This document shows, piece after piece, positions 1 through 8,851 of a stretch of 64,000 nucleotides of DNA. The stretch lies in contig NZ_JACYGY010000001.1 in the NCBI RefSeq assembly GCF_015221875.1, positions 4,504,501 through 4,568,500 on the forward strand. The letters are read 5' to 3'. Below the pieces are notes generated by a model. That model was not told the origin of the DNA. It worked only from the letters and a program-made list of their open reading frames with translations, and did no database searches. The DNA comes from Dyadobacter subterraneus. Lineage in GTDB: Bacteria; Bacteroidota; Bacteroidia; Cytophagales; Spirosomataceae. Positions within the stretch are counted from its first letter, which is position 1. Every line of letters begins with the position of its first letter. Made by a program: the position numbers and the translations under genes.

Positions 1-370
1 GCTTTACCAGCATTTTATCATCCTTGTTTCTGAAAATACAACCGGGCTCATGATTGGCATTCTGTAAAATGAATTCCAGTCTTTTTATATTTTCTGCAAC
101 CAGGCCGTTATTTTGAATATAAATATCGTTGAATTGGAGAAAAAAAAGTTCGCTGGTCGTCTGAATATCAAAGGAATGACAATCTTCTGGTGTAAGTAAA
201 AACAAATGTCCGGGATGATAGGCAAAGCTGCTTTTATTGATGCACTGCAAACCTGTGCCTGAACGAACATAAACCAGTTCGAAAAAAGTGTGCGTGTGCT
301 CAGGCATTGGACATACATCCATTGTAGCATACTGAATGGAATACGGCGCGTGTAATACTTCTTTTTGCAT
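1..370 (-). CDS. AraC-family transcriptional regulator, N-terminal part (cut by window edge)
   Basis: Reading the minus strand from the ATG at 370 gives an uninterrupted frame of 123 codons that runs off the left edge, so the DNA-binding helix-turn-helix part lies outside the window. The visible residues start MQKEVLHAPYSIQY and contain PEHTHTFFELVYV and PGHLFLLTPEDCHSF, the cupin-like beta-barrel signature (histidines, then a Pro-Gly turn) of the ligand-sensing domain of AraC/XylS regulators. It is transcribed away from the oxidoreductase at 459, so it may control that gene; this is inferred from the arrangement. A perfect TATATTTG element lies four bases before the ATG, so its mRNA may be nearly leaderless. 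The family call rests on the N-terminal domain alone. Confidence 0.8.
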   Translation of the reverse strand, partial: MQKEVLHAPYSIQYATMDVCPMPEHTHTFFELVYVRSGTGLQCINKSSFAYHPGHLFLLTPEDCHSFDIQTTSELFFLQFNDIYIQNNGLVAENIKRLEFILQNANHEPGCIFRNKDDKMLVK

Positions 371-374
371 GCTG

Positions 375-382
375 CAAATATA
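375..382 (-). promoter_or_regulatory. -7 element of the AraC-type gene
   Basis: On the minus strand the sequence reads TATATTTG, an exact match to the Bacteroidota -7 consensus TAnnTTTG. It ends only four bases upstream of the ATG at 370. No clear -33 TTTG is seen. If real, transcription starts at or next to the start codon. Confidence 0.5.
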
Positions 383-428
383 CCAACTTAGCGAAAATAT
401 ATACTAATATTAAACCATTTCGATAGTA

Positions 429-436
429 TAATTTTG
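429..436 (+). promoter_or_regulatory. -7 element of the oxidoreductase gene
   Basis: TAATTTTG matches TAnnTTTG and lies 22 bases before the ATG at 459, giving a short 5' leader. No good -33 TTTG was found at the expected distance. Confidence 0.4.
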
Positions 437-458
437 CTTCATAATCAAAAGCAAGCAA

Positions 459-1397
459 ATGAAAACTATCGTATTGGTTGAACCAGGGTCAACCGCAAAT
501 TTGAAAATAAAAGAAGTATCGGTACCAGAAATTAAGATTGATGAAGTACTGATCAAAGTAAAATCAATCAGTATAAATCCGGTTGATGCGAAAACCCGGC
601 AAGGCGGAGGCGTTTACAAATACGGCAATGTCAGTAAACAAACAGAATTGGTTTTGGGCTGGGATATTTCGGGCGTTGTTACAGAATCCAAATCCGGTTT
701 GTTCAATGTCGGCGACGAAGTTTTTGGCATGGTAAATTTTCCAGGCGTTGGCAATGCTTATGCAGAATATATAGCCGCACCGGCCGAACATCTTGCTTTG
801 AAACCAGCTGAAATATCCCACGACGAAGCGGCTGCGGCAACCCTTGCTCCTCTAACGGCTTTACAGGTTTTCACTGATGCCGGTATTAAAAAAGGCGACC
901 GTGTTTTGATTCATGCGGCTTCCGGCGGTGTGGGACATTACGCCGTTCAGCTTGCGAAATATCTGGGCGCCTATGTTATCGGGACTTCTTCTGCTACAAA
1001 TAAGGATTTTGTTCTTTCTTTGGGAGTGGACGAACATATTGATTATCAAACACAAACGCTCGCAGATAGCACCAAAGATATTGATTTTGTACTTGATTGT
1101 CTAGGTCCGGATAACATCATTAATTCTTTACCTGTAATTAAAAATGGTGGTAAGATTATAAGTATTGTTACTCAATTTAATGATGCGCTGACGGAAAAAT
1201 TAAAGCCCGGAAACATTGATGGAAAGTTTATGCTGGTTAAATCAAACGGAAAGGACATGCACTTTCTGGCAAAACTTTTAGCCGAAGGAAAACTCAAATC
1301 GCATGTTTCCAAAACCTTCTCTTTTGACCAAATGGCAGAGGCGCATGAACAGATTGAAAGTGCAAGAACTGTGGGGAAAATTGTTGTTAACGTTTAA
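459..1397 (+). CDS. NADP-dependent zinc-free alcohol dehydrogenase/quinone oxidoreductase (MDR superfamily)
   Basis: A 312-residue medium-chain dehydrogenase/reductase. The N-terminal GroES-like half contains LGWDISGVV and GDEVFGM. The Rossmann half has the nucleotide-binding stretch ASGGVGHYAVQLAKYLGA (about residues 152-170). The lobe of structural zinc cysteines is absent, as in quinone oxidoreductase (QOR-like) members that reduce quinones or enones with NADPH in the cytoplasm. Length is normal for the family. It is divergent from the AraC-type gene, which may regulate it, and convergent with the sulfatase at 1489, from which it is separated by a terminator hairpin. The exact substrate cannot be told. 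Confidence 0.85.
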   Translation: MKTIVLVEPGSTANLKIKEVSVPEIKIDEVLIKVKSISINPVDAKTRQGGGVYKYGNVSKQTELVLGWDISGVVTESKSGLFNVGDEVFGMVNFPGVGNAYAEYIAAPAEHLALKPAEISHDEAAAATLAPLTALQVFTDAGIKKGDRVLIHAASGGVGHYAVQLAKYLGAYVIGTSSATNKDFVLSLGVDEHIDYQTQTLADSTKDIDFVLDCLGPDNIINSLPVIKNGGKIISIVTQFNDALTEKLKPGNIDGKFMLVKSNGKDMHFLAKLLAEGKLKSHVSKTFSFDQMAEAHEQIESARTVGKIVVNV

Positions 1398-1423
1398 TAA
1401 GTTTCCACTTTTTTGAATTACAT

Positions 1424-1465
1424 CAAACATCGAAGGATTACAAATTCGTAATTCTTCGATGTTTG
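1424..1465. terminator. Bidirectional terminator hairpin
   Basis: Arms 1424-1441 and 1448-1465 pair over 18 positions with one G.U, around a six-base loop. The core arm is CAAACATCGAAG. T-rich sequence follows on the plus strand and an A-rich stretch precedes it. It sits between two convergent genes and can serve both. Confidence 0.8.
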
Positions 1466-1488
1466 GTTTTGTCGTTATTTTCAAAATA

Positions 1489-3135
1489 TTACTTGAAATA
1501 ATTTCTACCCTTTGGAAAAACCTTGTGCGTATCAGCCCAGTTTTGCCATTTTTCATCCAGATCTTTTACGATATCAGTATGTTGATCTGCTACATTATTT
1601 CTTTCGGTTCGGTCAATTTCCAGATTGTAAAGTTCCCATTTCCCGGCAGGTAAACGTTTCACACCTTTCCAGTTTCCATGTCTAACCGCACAGTTTTCTT
1701 CATGCTCCCAATACATGTAATCGTGGGTTTTACTGTCGCCTTTTATAAAATCAGGTAACATACTTAATCCTTCCGTGGGCATGATTGAATTTCCATTAAA
1801 TGATTTCGGATAAGTTACGCCGGCGACGTCAATTAAAGTCGGTAACAAGTCAATAATATGATGTGGCGTTGTACTCCATTTTCCCGATTTTTCCTTAATT
1901 CCCTTTGGCCAGTAAGCAATAAACGGAGCTGCAATTCCCCCTTCATAGGTGGAATTTTTCCATTTTTTGAAAGGTGCATTTGAGGTATTTGCCCAACCCG
2001 TTCCGTACGATACCACCCAGAATTTGCCCGGATCATTTATTTCCTCCTGCCCTTTTCCGCCCAGTTCCTTGTAAGGCTCACCACAAGCACCATTGTCAGA
2101 CAGAAAAACAATAAGCGTATTATCCAGTTTGTTTTCCTTTTTCAGCGTAGCGATTAGTCTTCCAATGTTCTGATCCATTCGGTAAACCTGGGCCGCATAA
2201 ACGCTCATCCGGTACGCAACATCCTTTTGTTCCGCAGCACTGAGTTCATTCCATGGCCTCATTTCCCGTTGAGCAAGACCCCACTCGGTTTTATTAATTC
2301 CCATAACCGTTTGTTTTCTCAGCCTTTCATGTTTTACAGAATCCCAACCGATCAGATATTTATCCTTGAACAATTCAATATCCTTTTCCTGCGCTTGCAA
2401 GGGCCAGTGCGGAGCGGTATATGCCAGATATAAAAAGAATGGATTTTTGTCTTTTTGTTCAGTTATGAAATTGATTGCGTTATCCGTGAAAGCATTTGTT
2501 GTGTAATAATCATCCGGAAAATCATAAGCCGGATCACTATTTCCGGTTGTAATACCGCGCGGTGGAAACGGTTTCAGATAACTTGATCCGCCTGAAAGTA
2601 TTCCGTAAAACTTTTCAAAACCTCTTTGCAACGGCCACTTTTCTTTTCCATGCATGCCTACATGCCACTTGCCCGACATATAAGTATGATAACCAGCCGT
2701 TTTCAAAACTTCGGAAATTGTTACAGAATTTTTGCTGAGATAACCGCGGTATCCATCCGTTCCTTCATCATTGGCTTTTGGATCTTCCGGATCTTCTGAC
2801 ATGCGGCCGATACCTGCCTGATGCGGAAAAAGTCCGGTCAAAAGACTTGCGCGTGTCGGGCAACATCTTGCATTATTATAAAACTGCGAAAACCTAAGTC
2901 CTTTATCAGCAAGCATATCAATATTCGGTGTAGGAATTTCGCCTCCGTAACTACCAATATCAGAAAAACCCATATCATCAGCCAGGATGACGATCATATT
3001 TGGCCGCTCTGTTTTGACCGAAGCTACATTATTTCCGTTTTTTGGCGCTTTGGTGGTTTGTTGGGCATTGGTAGTGAAATCTATTGAGATAAATAATATC
3101 CAAATCAGAAGGACAATGCTATTAAATCTGTTCAT
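1489..3135 (-). CDS. Secreted type I sulfatase (C91 formylglycine type)
   Basis: A predicted sulfate-ester hydrolase of 548 residues. I start it at the ATG at 3135 because MNRFNSIVLLIWIL begins a signal peptide and the next upstream gene ends at 3141; a longer frame to 3228 would run into that gene. Metal-binding Asp pair LADDMG (residues 51-56). The active-site motif CCPTR puts the formylglycine precursor at Cys91, followed by ASLLTGLFP. A second metal site, LSDNGACG, lies in the C-terminal half. All known catalytic elements of family S1 sulfatases are visible. It is the last gene of the SusC/D-sulfatase operon, five bases after the GH43-like gene. It needs a maturation enzyme that is not in this window. 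The substrate is unknown. Confidence 0.9.
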   Translation of the reverse strand: MNRFNSIVLLIWILFISIDFTTNAQQTTKAPKNGNNVASVKTERPNMIVILADDMGFSDIGSYGGEIPTPNIDMLADKGLRFSQFYNNARCCPTRASLLTGLFPHQAGIGRMSEDPEDPKANDEGTDGYRGYLSKNSVTISEVLKTAGYHTYMSGKWHVGMHGKEKWPLQRGFEKFYGILSGGSSYLKPFPPRGITTGNSDPAYDFPDDYYTTNAFTDNAINFITEQKDKNPFFLYLAYTAPHWPLQAQEKDIELFKDKYLIGWDSVKHERLRKQTVMGINKTEWGLAQREMRPWNELSAAEQKDVAYRMSVYAAQVYRMDQNIGRLIATLKKENKLDNTLIVFLSDNGACGEPYKELGGKGQEEINDPGKFWVVSYGTGWANTSNAPFKKWKNSTYEGGIAAPFIAYWPKGIKEKSGKWSTTPHHIIDLLPTLIDVAGVTYPKSFNGNSIMPTEGLSMLPDFIKGDSKTHDYMYWEHEENCAVRHGNWKGVKRLPAGKWELYNLEIDRTERNNVADQHTDIVKDLDEKWQNWADTHKVFPKGRNYFK

Positions 3136-3140
3136 ATATT

Positions 3141-4319
3141 TTATTTTGAATAAAACTGCTCTGCACGTACTGCATCTGGTAACAATTTCCCATTCTTCCA
3201 TTTTACCGGAACGATGGCAGGTCTGCAAGTCGGCGAATATTTTGCACCTCTCAATCCACGTGGATTAAAAAAGGTTGAGGACCAAAGTTCGCCCTTTTTG
3301 TCTTTAAAAAGATTATTATGTCCACCTTCCAGAATTGCAGGATACCGCTCGCCGTACGGACCATTAATATTGGCTGATTCTGCAACCACAACGTCATAGC
3401 TATATACCAGTTTTGGATTTTCATTGTCTTTCAAATACGTATAAGTTCCATCTTTTTTAGGCACAGACCAAACCGTCTGCAAAAGCTGATATTTTCCGTC
3501 GTGTTTTGTCAAAAATACACCTTCAATATAAGGTTCAGGATTGTATGGAGTTTCTGCAAATTGCCGGAAAGGCTCAGCCAGATCACTCAGATCAGGTTTC
3601 ATTTTTGCAATGAAATGATTGTGGCCAACTACATATACATCGCCGTTATCATCTTCAAACAAACTGGCATCAATATTTTTAAATATTGGCTTGTCAGCAT
3701 TTCCTGCAATATTTCGATAGGGTCCTTCCGGTTTTCCTGACGTGCTTTCAAGAATAAATGAACCTTGTCCGCCGTTCAGACAAGCTACAATTAACCATCT
3801 TTTCTGACCTTTGATATAGTGAATTTCAGGAGCCCAAACCGCACGGTATAATGAATCCAAAGCATCATTGTTAACAGATTTTGCGCCAGCCAAAACCGGT
3901 TTTCCCTTCTTTTGCCAGTCTGCCGCGTTTTTATCAAAGCTCCATATCAGCCCCAATTTTTGCCAGGATTTTAAATCTTTGGATTTCCACAGATATATTC
4001 CGTCGTTATAATCCCAGCAGTGAGGCGTGCCATTTGGGAAAATTCTGTTTGGACTGGCCGTTGTACCTGTGAGGTAGTAATTCCCATCCGGACCATACAT
4101 CACATACGTATCCCGCATCCAGACATCTAAAATCGGACGAATTATATCAGGAACTGTCAGTGATTTATTGCCAACAGGAGCTGTTGGATCGCTGAATTTA
4201 CGATCAGAGACCGTTTTTTGGTCCTGACCAAAGATCGCTAATGGAAGTATTAGCAAAGTCCAAAATCCCGCTGACCAAATTATGTTTTTTATCATCAAAA
4301 ATATTAAATGGAAAACCAT
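3141..4319 (-). CDS. Glycoside hydrolase family 43-like enzyme
   Basis: A 392-residue exported protein with the five-bladed propeller signatures of GH43 (arabinosidases, xylosidases, galactosidases). The three catalytic acids are visible: Asp70 in VWMRDTYVMYG (base), Asp217 in KNIDASLFEDDNG (pKa modulator) and Glu266 in EPYIEGVFLTKHDG (acid). The WAPEIHYIKG blade motif is also present. The start is uncertain: the ATG at 4319 is three bases after the preceding stop, while an ATG at 4295 (MIKNIIWSAGFW) gives a cleaner signal peptide. It is the only glycosidase in an operon otherwise made of sulfatases, so it probably cuts the glycan after desulfation. Linkage and sugar cannot be read from the sequence. 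Confidence 0.85.
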   Translation of the reverse strand: MVFHLIFLMIKNIIWSAGFWTLLILPLAIFGQDQKTVSDRKFSDPTAPVGNKSLTVPDIIRPILDVWMRDTYVMYGPDGNYYLTGTTASPNRIFPNGTPHCWDYNDGIYLWKSKDLKSWQKLGLIWSFDKNAADWQKKGKPVLAGAKSVNNDALDSLYRAVWAPEIHYIKGQKRWLIVACLNGGQGSFILESTSGKPEGPYRNIAGNADKPIFKNIDASLFEDDNGDVYVVGHNHFIAKMKPDLSDLAEPFRQFAETPYNPEPYIEGVFLTKHDGKYQLLQTVWSVPKKDGTYTYLKDNENPKLVYSYDVVVAESANINGPYGERYPAILEGGHNNLFKDKKGELWSSTFFNPRGLRGAKYSPTCRPAIVPVKWKNGKLLPDAVRAEQFYSK

Positions 4320-4322
4320 TTG

Positions 4323-5750
4323 TTAAGGATTTTTTGAATAGCCTATATCCATTTCAGCTCCTTTATCTTTTTGCTGTTGCATCCACTCAAGCAATTCCTT
4401 TTTTAGTTCTTTAATTTTATCCTGATGAGCTGGATCAGCTGCAAGATTACTAAATTCGGAAGGATCATTTAAAGTATCATAAAATTCGACTGGCGGGCGG
4501 TTTACGAAACGTTCAGTCAGTCTTTTGGCTTCCTGATTTTTGTCTGCCTTAATAAGCCATGAAGACCAAACCGTTTTCTTGTTTTTATCCTCACCATTCA
4601 TGAGCGCCTTATTAAAATACGGTTTTTCCGAGGATAAATTCAGGATCAGCTTATACCTGTCATCACGAATACTTCGGATTGGATATGCATCACCTGCCGG
4701 AATATTATTATGAATGCCGTAAGCATATTGACGAGCCGTTTTGCTTTTTGCCAAAACAACAGGCAGGAAACTTTTTCCATCCAGACCAGGTATCGGAGTT
4801 CCGCCAGCAATGTCAATAAGTGTTGGGGAAATGTCTTCATACTGTACAATAGCGTCGGTTACGGAGGATGATTTTACGCGACCCGGCCATTTTATAAGCA
4901 TAGAACTTTTCTGACCTGCATCCCAAAGATTCCATTTTCCGCCGGGAAATTGTGCTCCTTGTTCGCCCATAAAAATGACAATTGTATTTTTGTCCTGCCC
5001 GGTTTCTTTCAGAAGTTTTGTAATATCTCCAACCTGATTATCCAGCCGTCTTACCTCCGCAAGGTACTTGACATATTGTCTGCGGGTCATTGGCGTATCT
5101 ACCCATTCCTTAGGAAGCTGCAATTTTGCCGGGTTAAATTCAGTCGTATCACCAATCGTCCAAGGTGCGTGCGGATTGATGCTCATTACAAAAAGACAAT
5201 ACGGTTTCGTGTCCAGTTTGATATATTTTTTCACATCTTCCAACTGATAATCATCTGTTGGCGAGACACATTCTGGTTCAAAACCATTGATAATATCAAA
5301 AGGGAAAACCGACTTGGGTTTCGTCACATGATCCTTGCCCGTCAACCCGACCCGGTACCCCACATCCGTAAGATAGTGTCCAACACTTTTCAGGGTATCA
5401 TTAACAGATTTATGATTTTGAAAAGCGCCATGCCTAGCCGGATATAATCCCGTGAAAAGTGACGCCCTCGTGGGTACACACATGGCCTCGGAGGTATAAA
5501 TATTAGTAAATCTAAGCCCCTCTTTTGCCAGCGCATCAATGTTGGTGGTTTTTAGATTCTGTCCTCCATAACAACTGATTTGTCTGCTATCCAGATCATC
5601 AGCCATAATAATTATGATGTTAGGCCTGACATCCTTAATTGCTTTTTGGGCAATTATTTTATTTTGCCCGAGCACTATTAACGCAATCATCAGGTAAAAT
5701 AAAGTCCTGTAACGAAGTGTTAAAATCACGCTTTTTTCATTTTTTTTCAC
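4323..5750 (-). CDS. Secreted type I sulfatase with unusual GEQG metal-site motif
   Basis: A 475-residue sulfatase with an N-terminal membrane/signal segment (about residues 15-35). Asp51-Asp52 lie in IIMADDLD and the formylglycine Cys91 is in CVPTRASLFTGLYP. Where most sulfatases have S/G-D-N-G in the second metal site, this one has FMGEQGAQFPGGKWNLW, so Glu-Gln replaces Asp-Asn. Both residues could still ligate calcium, and the rest of the fold (GLTGKDH, KWPGRV) looks intact, so I call it functional. It sits between the GH43-like gene (three bases apart) and another sulfatase (28 bases) and is transcribed with them. The substrate is unknown. Confidence 0.88.
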   Translation of the reverse strand: MKKNEKSVILTLRYRTLFYLMIALIVLGQNKIIAQKAIKDVRPNIIIIMADDLDSRQISCYGGQNLKTTNIDALAKEGLRFTNIYTSEAMCVPTRASLFTGLYPARHGAFQNHKSVNDTLKSVGHYLTDVGYRVGLTGKDHVTKPKSVFPFDIINGFEPECVSPTDDYQLEDVKKYIKLDTKPYCLFVMSINPHAPWTIGDTTEFNPAKLQLPKEWVDTPMTRRQYVKYLAEVRRLDNQVGDITKLLKETGQDKNTIVIFMGEQGAQFPGGKWNLWDAGQKSSMLIKWPGRVKSSSVTDAIVQYEDISPTLIDIAGGTPIPGLDGKSFLPVVLAKSKTARQYAYGIHNNIPAGDAYPIRSIRDDRYKLILNLSSEKPYFNKALMNGEDKNKKTVWSSWLIKADKNQEAKRLTERFVNRPPVEFYDTLNDPSEFSNLAADPAHQDKIKELKKELLEWMQQQKDKGAEMDIGYSKNP

Positions 5751-5778
5751 AAATCTGATAAGTAAAGATTACAAACGA

Positions 5779-7305
5779 TCATTCTTCAAAAGCCTTACCA
5801 ACACTATAATTTGCTTTGTCTAAATCAGCCTTTTGTGCACCAGGATATACTTTATAAAAAGCTTCCAGCATGACTTTCGGAGAATTTCTGTTTTGAAAAA
5901 CTTTCAAAAGCGGATCATTGGTTTTTGACATCCAAGTTTCAAGATCTTTTCTTGCAGATTGCACTCTGTATTTAAATGCGGGATCGTTTATAAGGTTATG
6001 CAGTCCGTCAGGATCTTTTTTTAAATCATACAATTCCTCTTCGGAACGGTAGCGAAATGATTTTACACGCTCCGCAGCATCCGGATTATTTCCCGCAGCC
6101 TCTTCAAGCGCCTTCATTGTCAATCCCTCATTATTATTTCGGTAAACTCTTTCTCCATCAGCCCAGGCGTTGAAAATATAACTAAAATCAGAAGTGACCA
6201 CACTACGCATCGGCGTTGGGCCGCCGGCCTGTTTTGTATCGATCTGGGTAAATATTTTATCCCTGCCCGTCTGCGTTTTGCCTTCCAATAATGGCAAAAA
6301 AGACCTTCCGTTTGTTTTTCCAGTGAATGGTATTTTTAATATATCAAGAATGGTAACAAAATAGTCAACACTTGAAATCAGGTCCTTTTTATTAACAGTT
6401 CCTGCTTTGGTGACCGCTGGCCAACGCACTAGAAATGGCGTCCGGTTACTGGCATAATAGGTGTTTGCTTTGGCAAAAGGAATGGCAATACCGTTGTCGG
6501 ATAAAAATATGACCAACGTATTTTCAGCCTGTCCGGATTCTTCAAGTGCCTGCATTACCCTGCCAAAAGTATCGTCCAGTCTACGTGTTGAATTGTAATA
6601 ATAGCTCAGCTCTTGGCGCACTTTGGGAAGATCCGTTACAAAACCCGGAACTGTAATTTCATCAGGTGAATAAATCCTTGAAGGCGCCTCCGCCCCGTTT
6701 TTTAAGGGCTCTTTTGGATTGTGATAAGGACGATGAGGATCATCAGAATTGACCATAAAATAAAAAGGTTTTCCTTTTTGACTGGCTTGTGCAAAAAAAG
6801 CTTTCGTTTTTTCATAGTAAGCTTTTGGACTTCTGCCGTCACCTAAATCAGCCTGATCAAAAGTGAAATCCCATTTAAAATCAGCTTTCGGTGTGGAATG
6901 ACCTACTTTACTAAGAATTCCAAGCTCATAGTTTTGCGCTCTCAATAATTCAACCAGAATAGGAATTTGGCTACCTGGTTTCATTTTTACAAAACCTGTA
7001 ACGCCACTGTTATGTCCGTAAAGTCCCGTTGCCAGGATTCCCCGGCTCGGAGCGCAAATGGCTGCATTCACAAAAGCATGTTCAAAACGCAGCGACTGAC
7101 CGGCGAACTTATCAATATTCGGAGAAATATCCGGAACTTTCGAACCATAACAACCCAGTGAATTCCGGTCCAGATCATCTGCTGTAAAAAGCAGAATATT
7201 GAACGGTTTTGCTTCCTTGTGGACCGTGTTTTGAAATGCCAAAAGCAATCCACAAGAAAGAAATATTACCGATAAAAATGAAATTTTATTCAACGAACGC
7301 TTCAT
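5779..7305 (-). CDS. Secreted type I sulfatase, heparan N-sulfatase-like
   Basis: A 508-residue sulfatase with a signal peptide (MKRSLNKISFLSVIFLSCG). Metal-binding Asp43-Asp44 lie in FTADDLDRNSLGCYG and formylglycine Cys84 in CAPSRGILATGLYGHNSG, which resembles N-sulfoglucosamine sulfohydrolase-type enzymes. The second metal site FLSDNGIAIPFAK is canonical. The C-terminal block ELYDLKKDPDGLHNLI is the usual sulfatase closing motif. An 11-bp inverted repeat lies in the 96-base gap upstream of this gene, so its expression may differ from that of the genes before it. The subfamily call is from motif resemblance only and does not show that heparan is the substrate. Confidence 0.88.
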   Translation of the reverse strand: MKRSLNKISFLSVIFLSCGLLLAFQNTVHKEAKPFNILLFTADDLDRNSLGCYGSKVPDISPNIDKFAGQSLRFEHAFVNAAICAPSRGILATGLYGHNSGVTGFVKMKPGSQIPILVELLRAQNYELGILSKVGHSTPKADFKWDFTFDQADLGDGRSPKAYYEKTKAFFAQASQKGKPFYFMVNSDDPHRPYHNPKEPLKNGAEAPSRIYSPDEITVPGFVTDLPKVRQELSYYYNSTRRLDDTFGRVMQALEESGQAENTLVIFLSDNGIAIPFAKANTYYASNRTPFLVRWPAVTKAGTVNKKDLISSVDYFVTILDILKIPFTGKTNGRSFLPLLEGKTQTGRDKIFTQIDTKQAGGPTPMRSVVTSDFSYIFNAWADGERVYRNNNEGLTMKALEEAAGNNPDAAERVKSFRYRSEEELYDLKKDPDGLHNLINDPAFKYRVQSARKDLETWMSKTNDPLLKVFQNRNSPKVMLEAFYKVYPGAQKADLDKANYSVGKAFEE

Positions 7306-7345
7306 AGTTCAACTATTTAGATAACTATTTTTTTGGTATTCAAAC

Positions 7346-7383
7346 AGGTAAGACTCCATGGATCAATCCGCAGAGTCTTACCT
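7346..7383. terminator. Perfect 11-bp inverted repeat within the sulfatase operon
   Basis: AGGTAAGACTC (7346-7356) and GAGTCTTACCT (7373-7383) pair perfectly around a 16-base loop, in the 96-base gap between two sulfatase genes. The T-rich run lies on its plus-strand side (TTCCTTTTTTT), while the operon runs on the minus strand. For the operon it may therefore be an mRNA-stabilising or processing stem, or a weak attenuator, rather than a true terminator. Confidence 0.5.
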
Positions 7384-7401
7384 ATTCCTTTTTTTATGTA
7401 T

Positions 7402-8793
7402 TTATTCGCCTGATTCTTTAACAGTAGGCGCGTCTTTTGCATTTAAGGTGGGCAGGGATTTAGCCAATTCACTTTTCACTGCCGCATATTTTGGTTCTTT
7501 TGCCAGATTTTTCCATTCAAGCGGATCTACATCATGGTCATACAATTCCTCCGAACCATCGTTGTAACGGATATAACGATATTTTTCAGAACGAACCGCA
7601 TGATTTCCAAAGCCGTGCGTCGTCACCGATGGATGTTTCCACGGAGCCGCCGGATTTTTCAAAAGCGCAGCGATGCTATTACCTTCCAGTTCCTTTTTTG
7701 CAGGTAATTTACAAAGGTCAACCAGTGTTGGATAAATATCCATCAGGTTCACAGTTCTGTCGGAAACCCCGTTTAGCGTCGAAATCCCGGGGGCGTAAAC
7801 GATGAACGGAACGCGGGAAGCTTCTTCCCAAAGTGCAAATTTACGCCAGTGCTCCTTCTCGCCCAGATGCCATCCATGATCTCCAAAGAAAACAATAATT
7901 GTATTTTTGGCATACTGGCTTTTATCAAGTGCGTCCAAAAGCCGGCCGATTTGCCCATCAGCAAAAGTAATACTGGCCAGATAACCCTGAACCGCCTTTT
8001 CCCACTGATCGTGTTCTTTAATAAACTTATGATCTCCGTTTGGCTTTGCTATTTTCACCCCCGCAGCCGGCACATCAGCCAGATCATTTTCAGTCACTTT
8101 CGGTCGTTTTATTTCGGACAAGGGGTACTGATCATAATATTTCTGTGGAACATACCAGGGCAAATGAGGACGGGTAAGTCCAATTGCCAGGAAGAAAGGT
8201 TTTTCATGTTTTTTGCCAAAAAAATCAATTCCCTGGTTAACTACTTTAAAATCTCCCATGTCTTCGTCTTTCACATCCACGGGACTCCAGTCAAAATTTG
8301 CAAAACCGTTTACCGGTTTTTTAGGTGGTTCAGGAGAATGCGGCACATCAAAATAGACTGGCCAGGATGCCTGGTCATTGAAGGAATTATGGAAAATTTT
8401 ACCCGCACCTTTTACCTCATAACCATTGGCTGTGAAATACTGAGGTAAAGTGACCGCATCCTTTAGCACCGGTCGCCAAGGCTGATTATTATGATAAACA
8501 CCTGATGTTGAAGGCCTGACACCAGTCAGCAAACTTGCACGCGACGGATTACAGGCCGGGGCCGAACAATAAGCCCGTTTAAAAACAACACCTTTTTTGG
8601 CAAGCTTGTCAATGTTAGGTGTTTTAATTCCTTCATAACCGCCAAATGGCCCGATCCAGTCGTTCATATCATCTACGGCGATGAAGAGAACGTTGTACTT
8701 TTCATTTTTTTGCGCGAGAGTAACATTGATTTCGGACAGAAAAAGAATCAATGTCAGACCAAGCAACTTTACGGGAATATCTGATATTTTCAT
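7402..8793 (-). CDS. Secreted type I sulfatase, iduronate-2-sulfatase-like
   Basis: A 463-residue sulfatase with a signal peptide ending near TLAQ (residue 28). Asp41-Asp42 lie in FIAVDDMNDWIGPFGGY and formylglycine Cys81 in CNPSRASLLTGVRPSTSG. The second metal site is FFGDHGWHLGEKEHWRK. The D-H-G-W-H-L-G-E pattern and VDDMNDW are typical of iduronate-2-sulfatase-type enzymes, which usually remove 2-O-sulfate from uronic acids. The match is to a family, and the real sugar may differ. It lies 58 bases after the next sulfatase in the operon and is followed by the intergenic inverted repeat. Confidence 0.9.
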   Translation of the reverse strand: MKISDIPVKLLGLTLILFLSEINVTLAQKNEKYNVLFIAVDDMNDWIGPFGGYEGIKTPNIDKLAKKGVVFKRAYCSAPACNPSRASLLTGVRPSTSGVYHNNQPWRPVLKDAVTLPQYFTANGYEVKGAGKIFHNSFNDQASWPVYFDVPHSPEPPKKPVNGFANFDWSPVDVKDEDMGDFKVVNQGIDFFGKKHEKPFFLAIGLTRPHLPWYVPQKYYDQYPLSEIKRPKVTENDLADVPAAGVKIAKPNGDHKFIKEHDQWEKAVQGYLASITFADGQIGRLLDALDKSQYAKNTIIVFFGDHGWHLGEKEHWRKFALWEEASRVPFIVYAPGISTLNGVSDRTVNLMDIYPTLVDLCKLPAKKELEGNSIAALLKNPAAPWKHPSVTTHGFGNHAVRSEKYRYIRYNDGSEELYDHDVDPLEWKNLAKEPKYAAVKSELAKSLPTLNAKDAPTVKESGE

Positions 8794-8851
8794 ACGTATA
8801 TCTTAAATTTTATAAGTTGAAACAATTCCTTAAACCCACCTTAAATCACAA

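Noticed and set aside
85..330. Minus-strand 81-codon open frame near the left edge
   Set aside because: The AraC-type protein reads in another frame of the same strand with clear cupin motifs; this one is a shadow.
4950..5447. Plus-strand 165-codon open frame
   Set aside because: It lies wholly antisense to a complete sulfatase gene; composition is that of a shadow frame.
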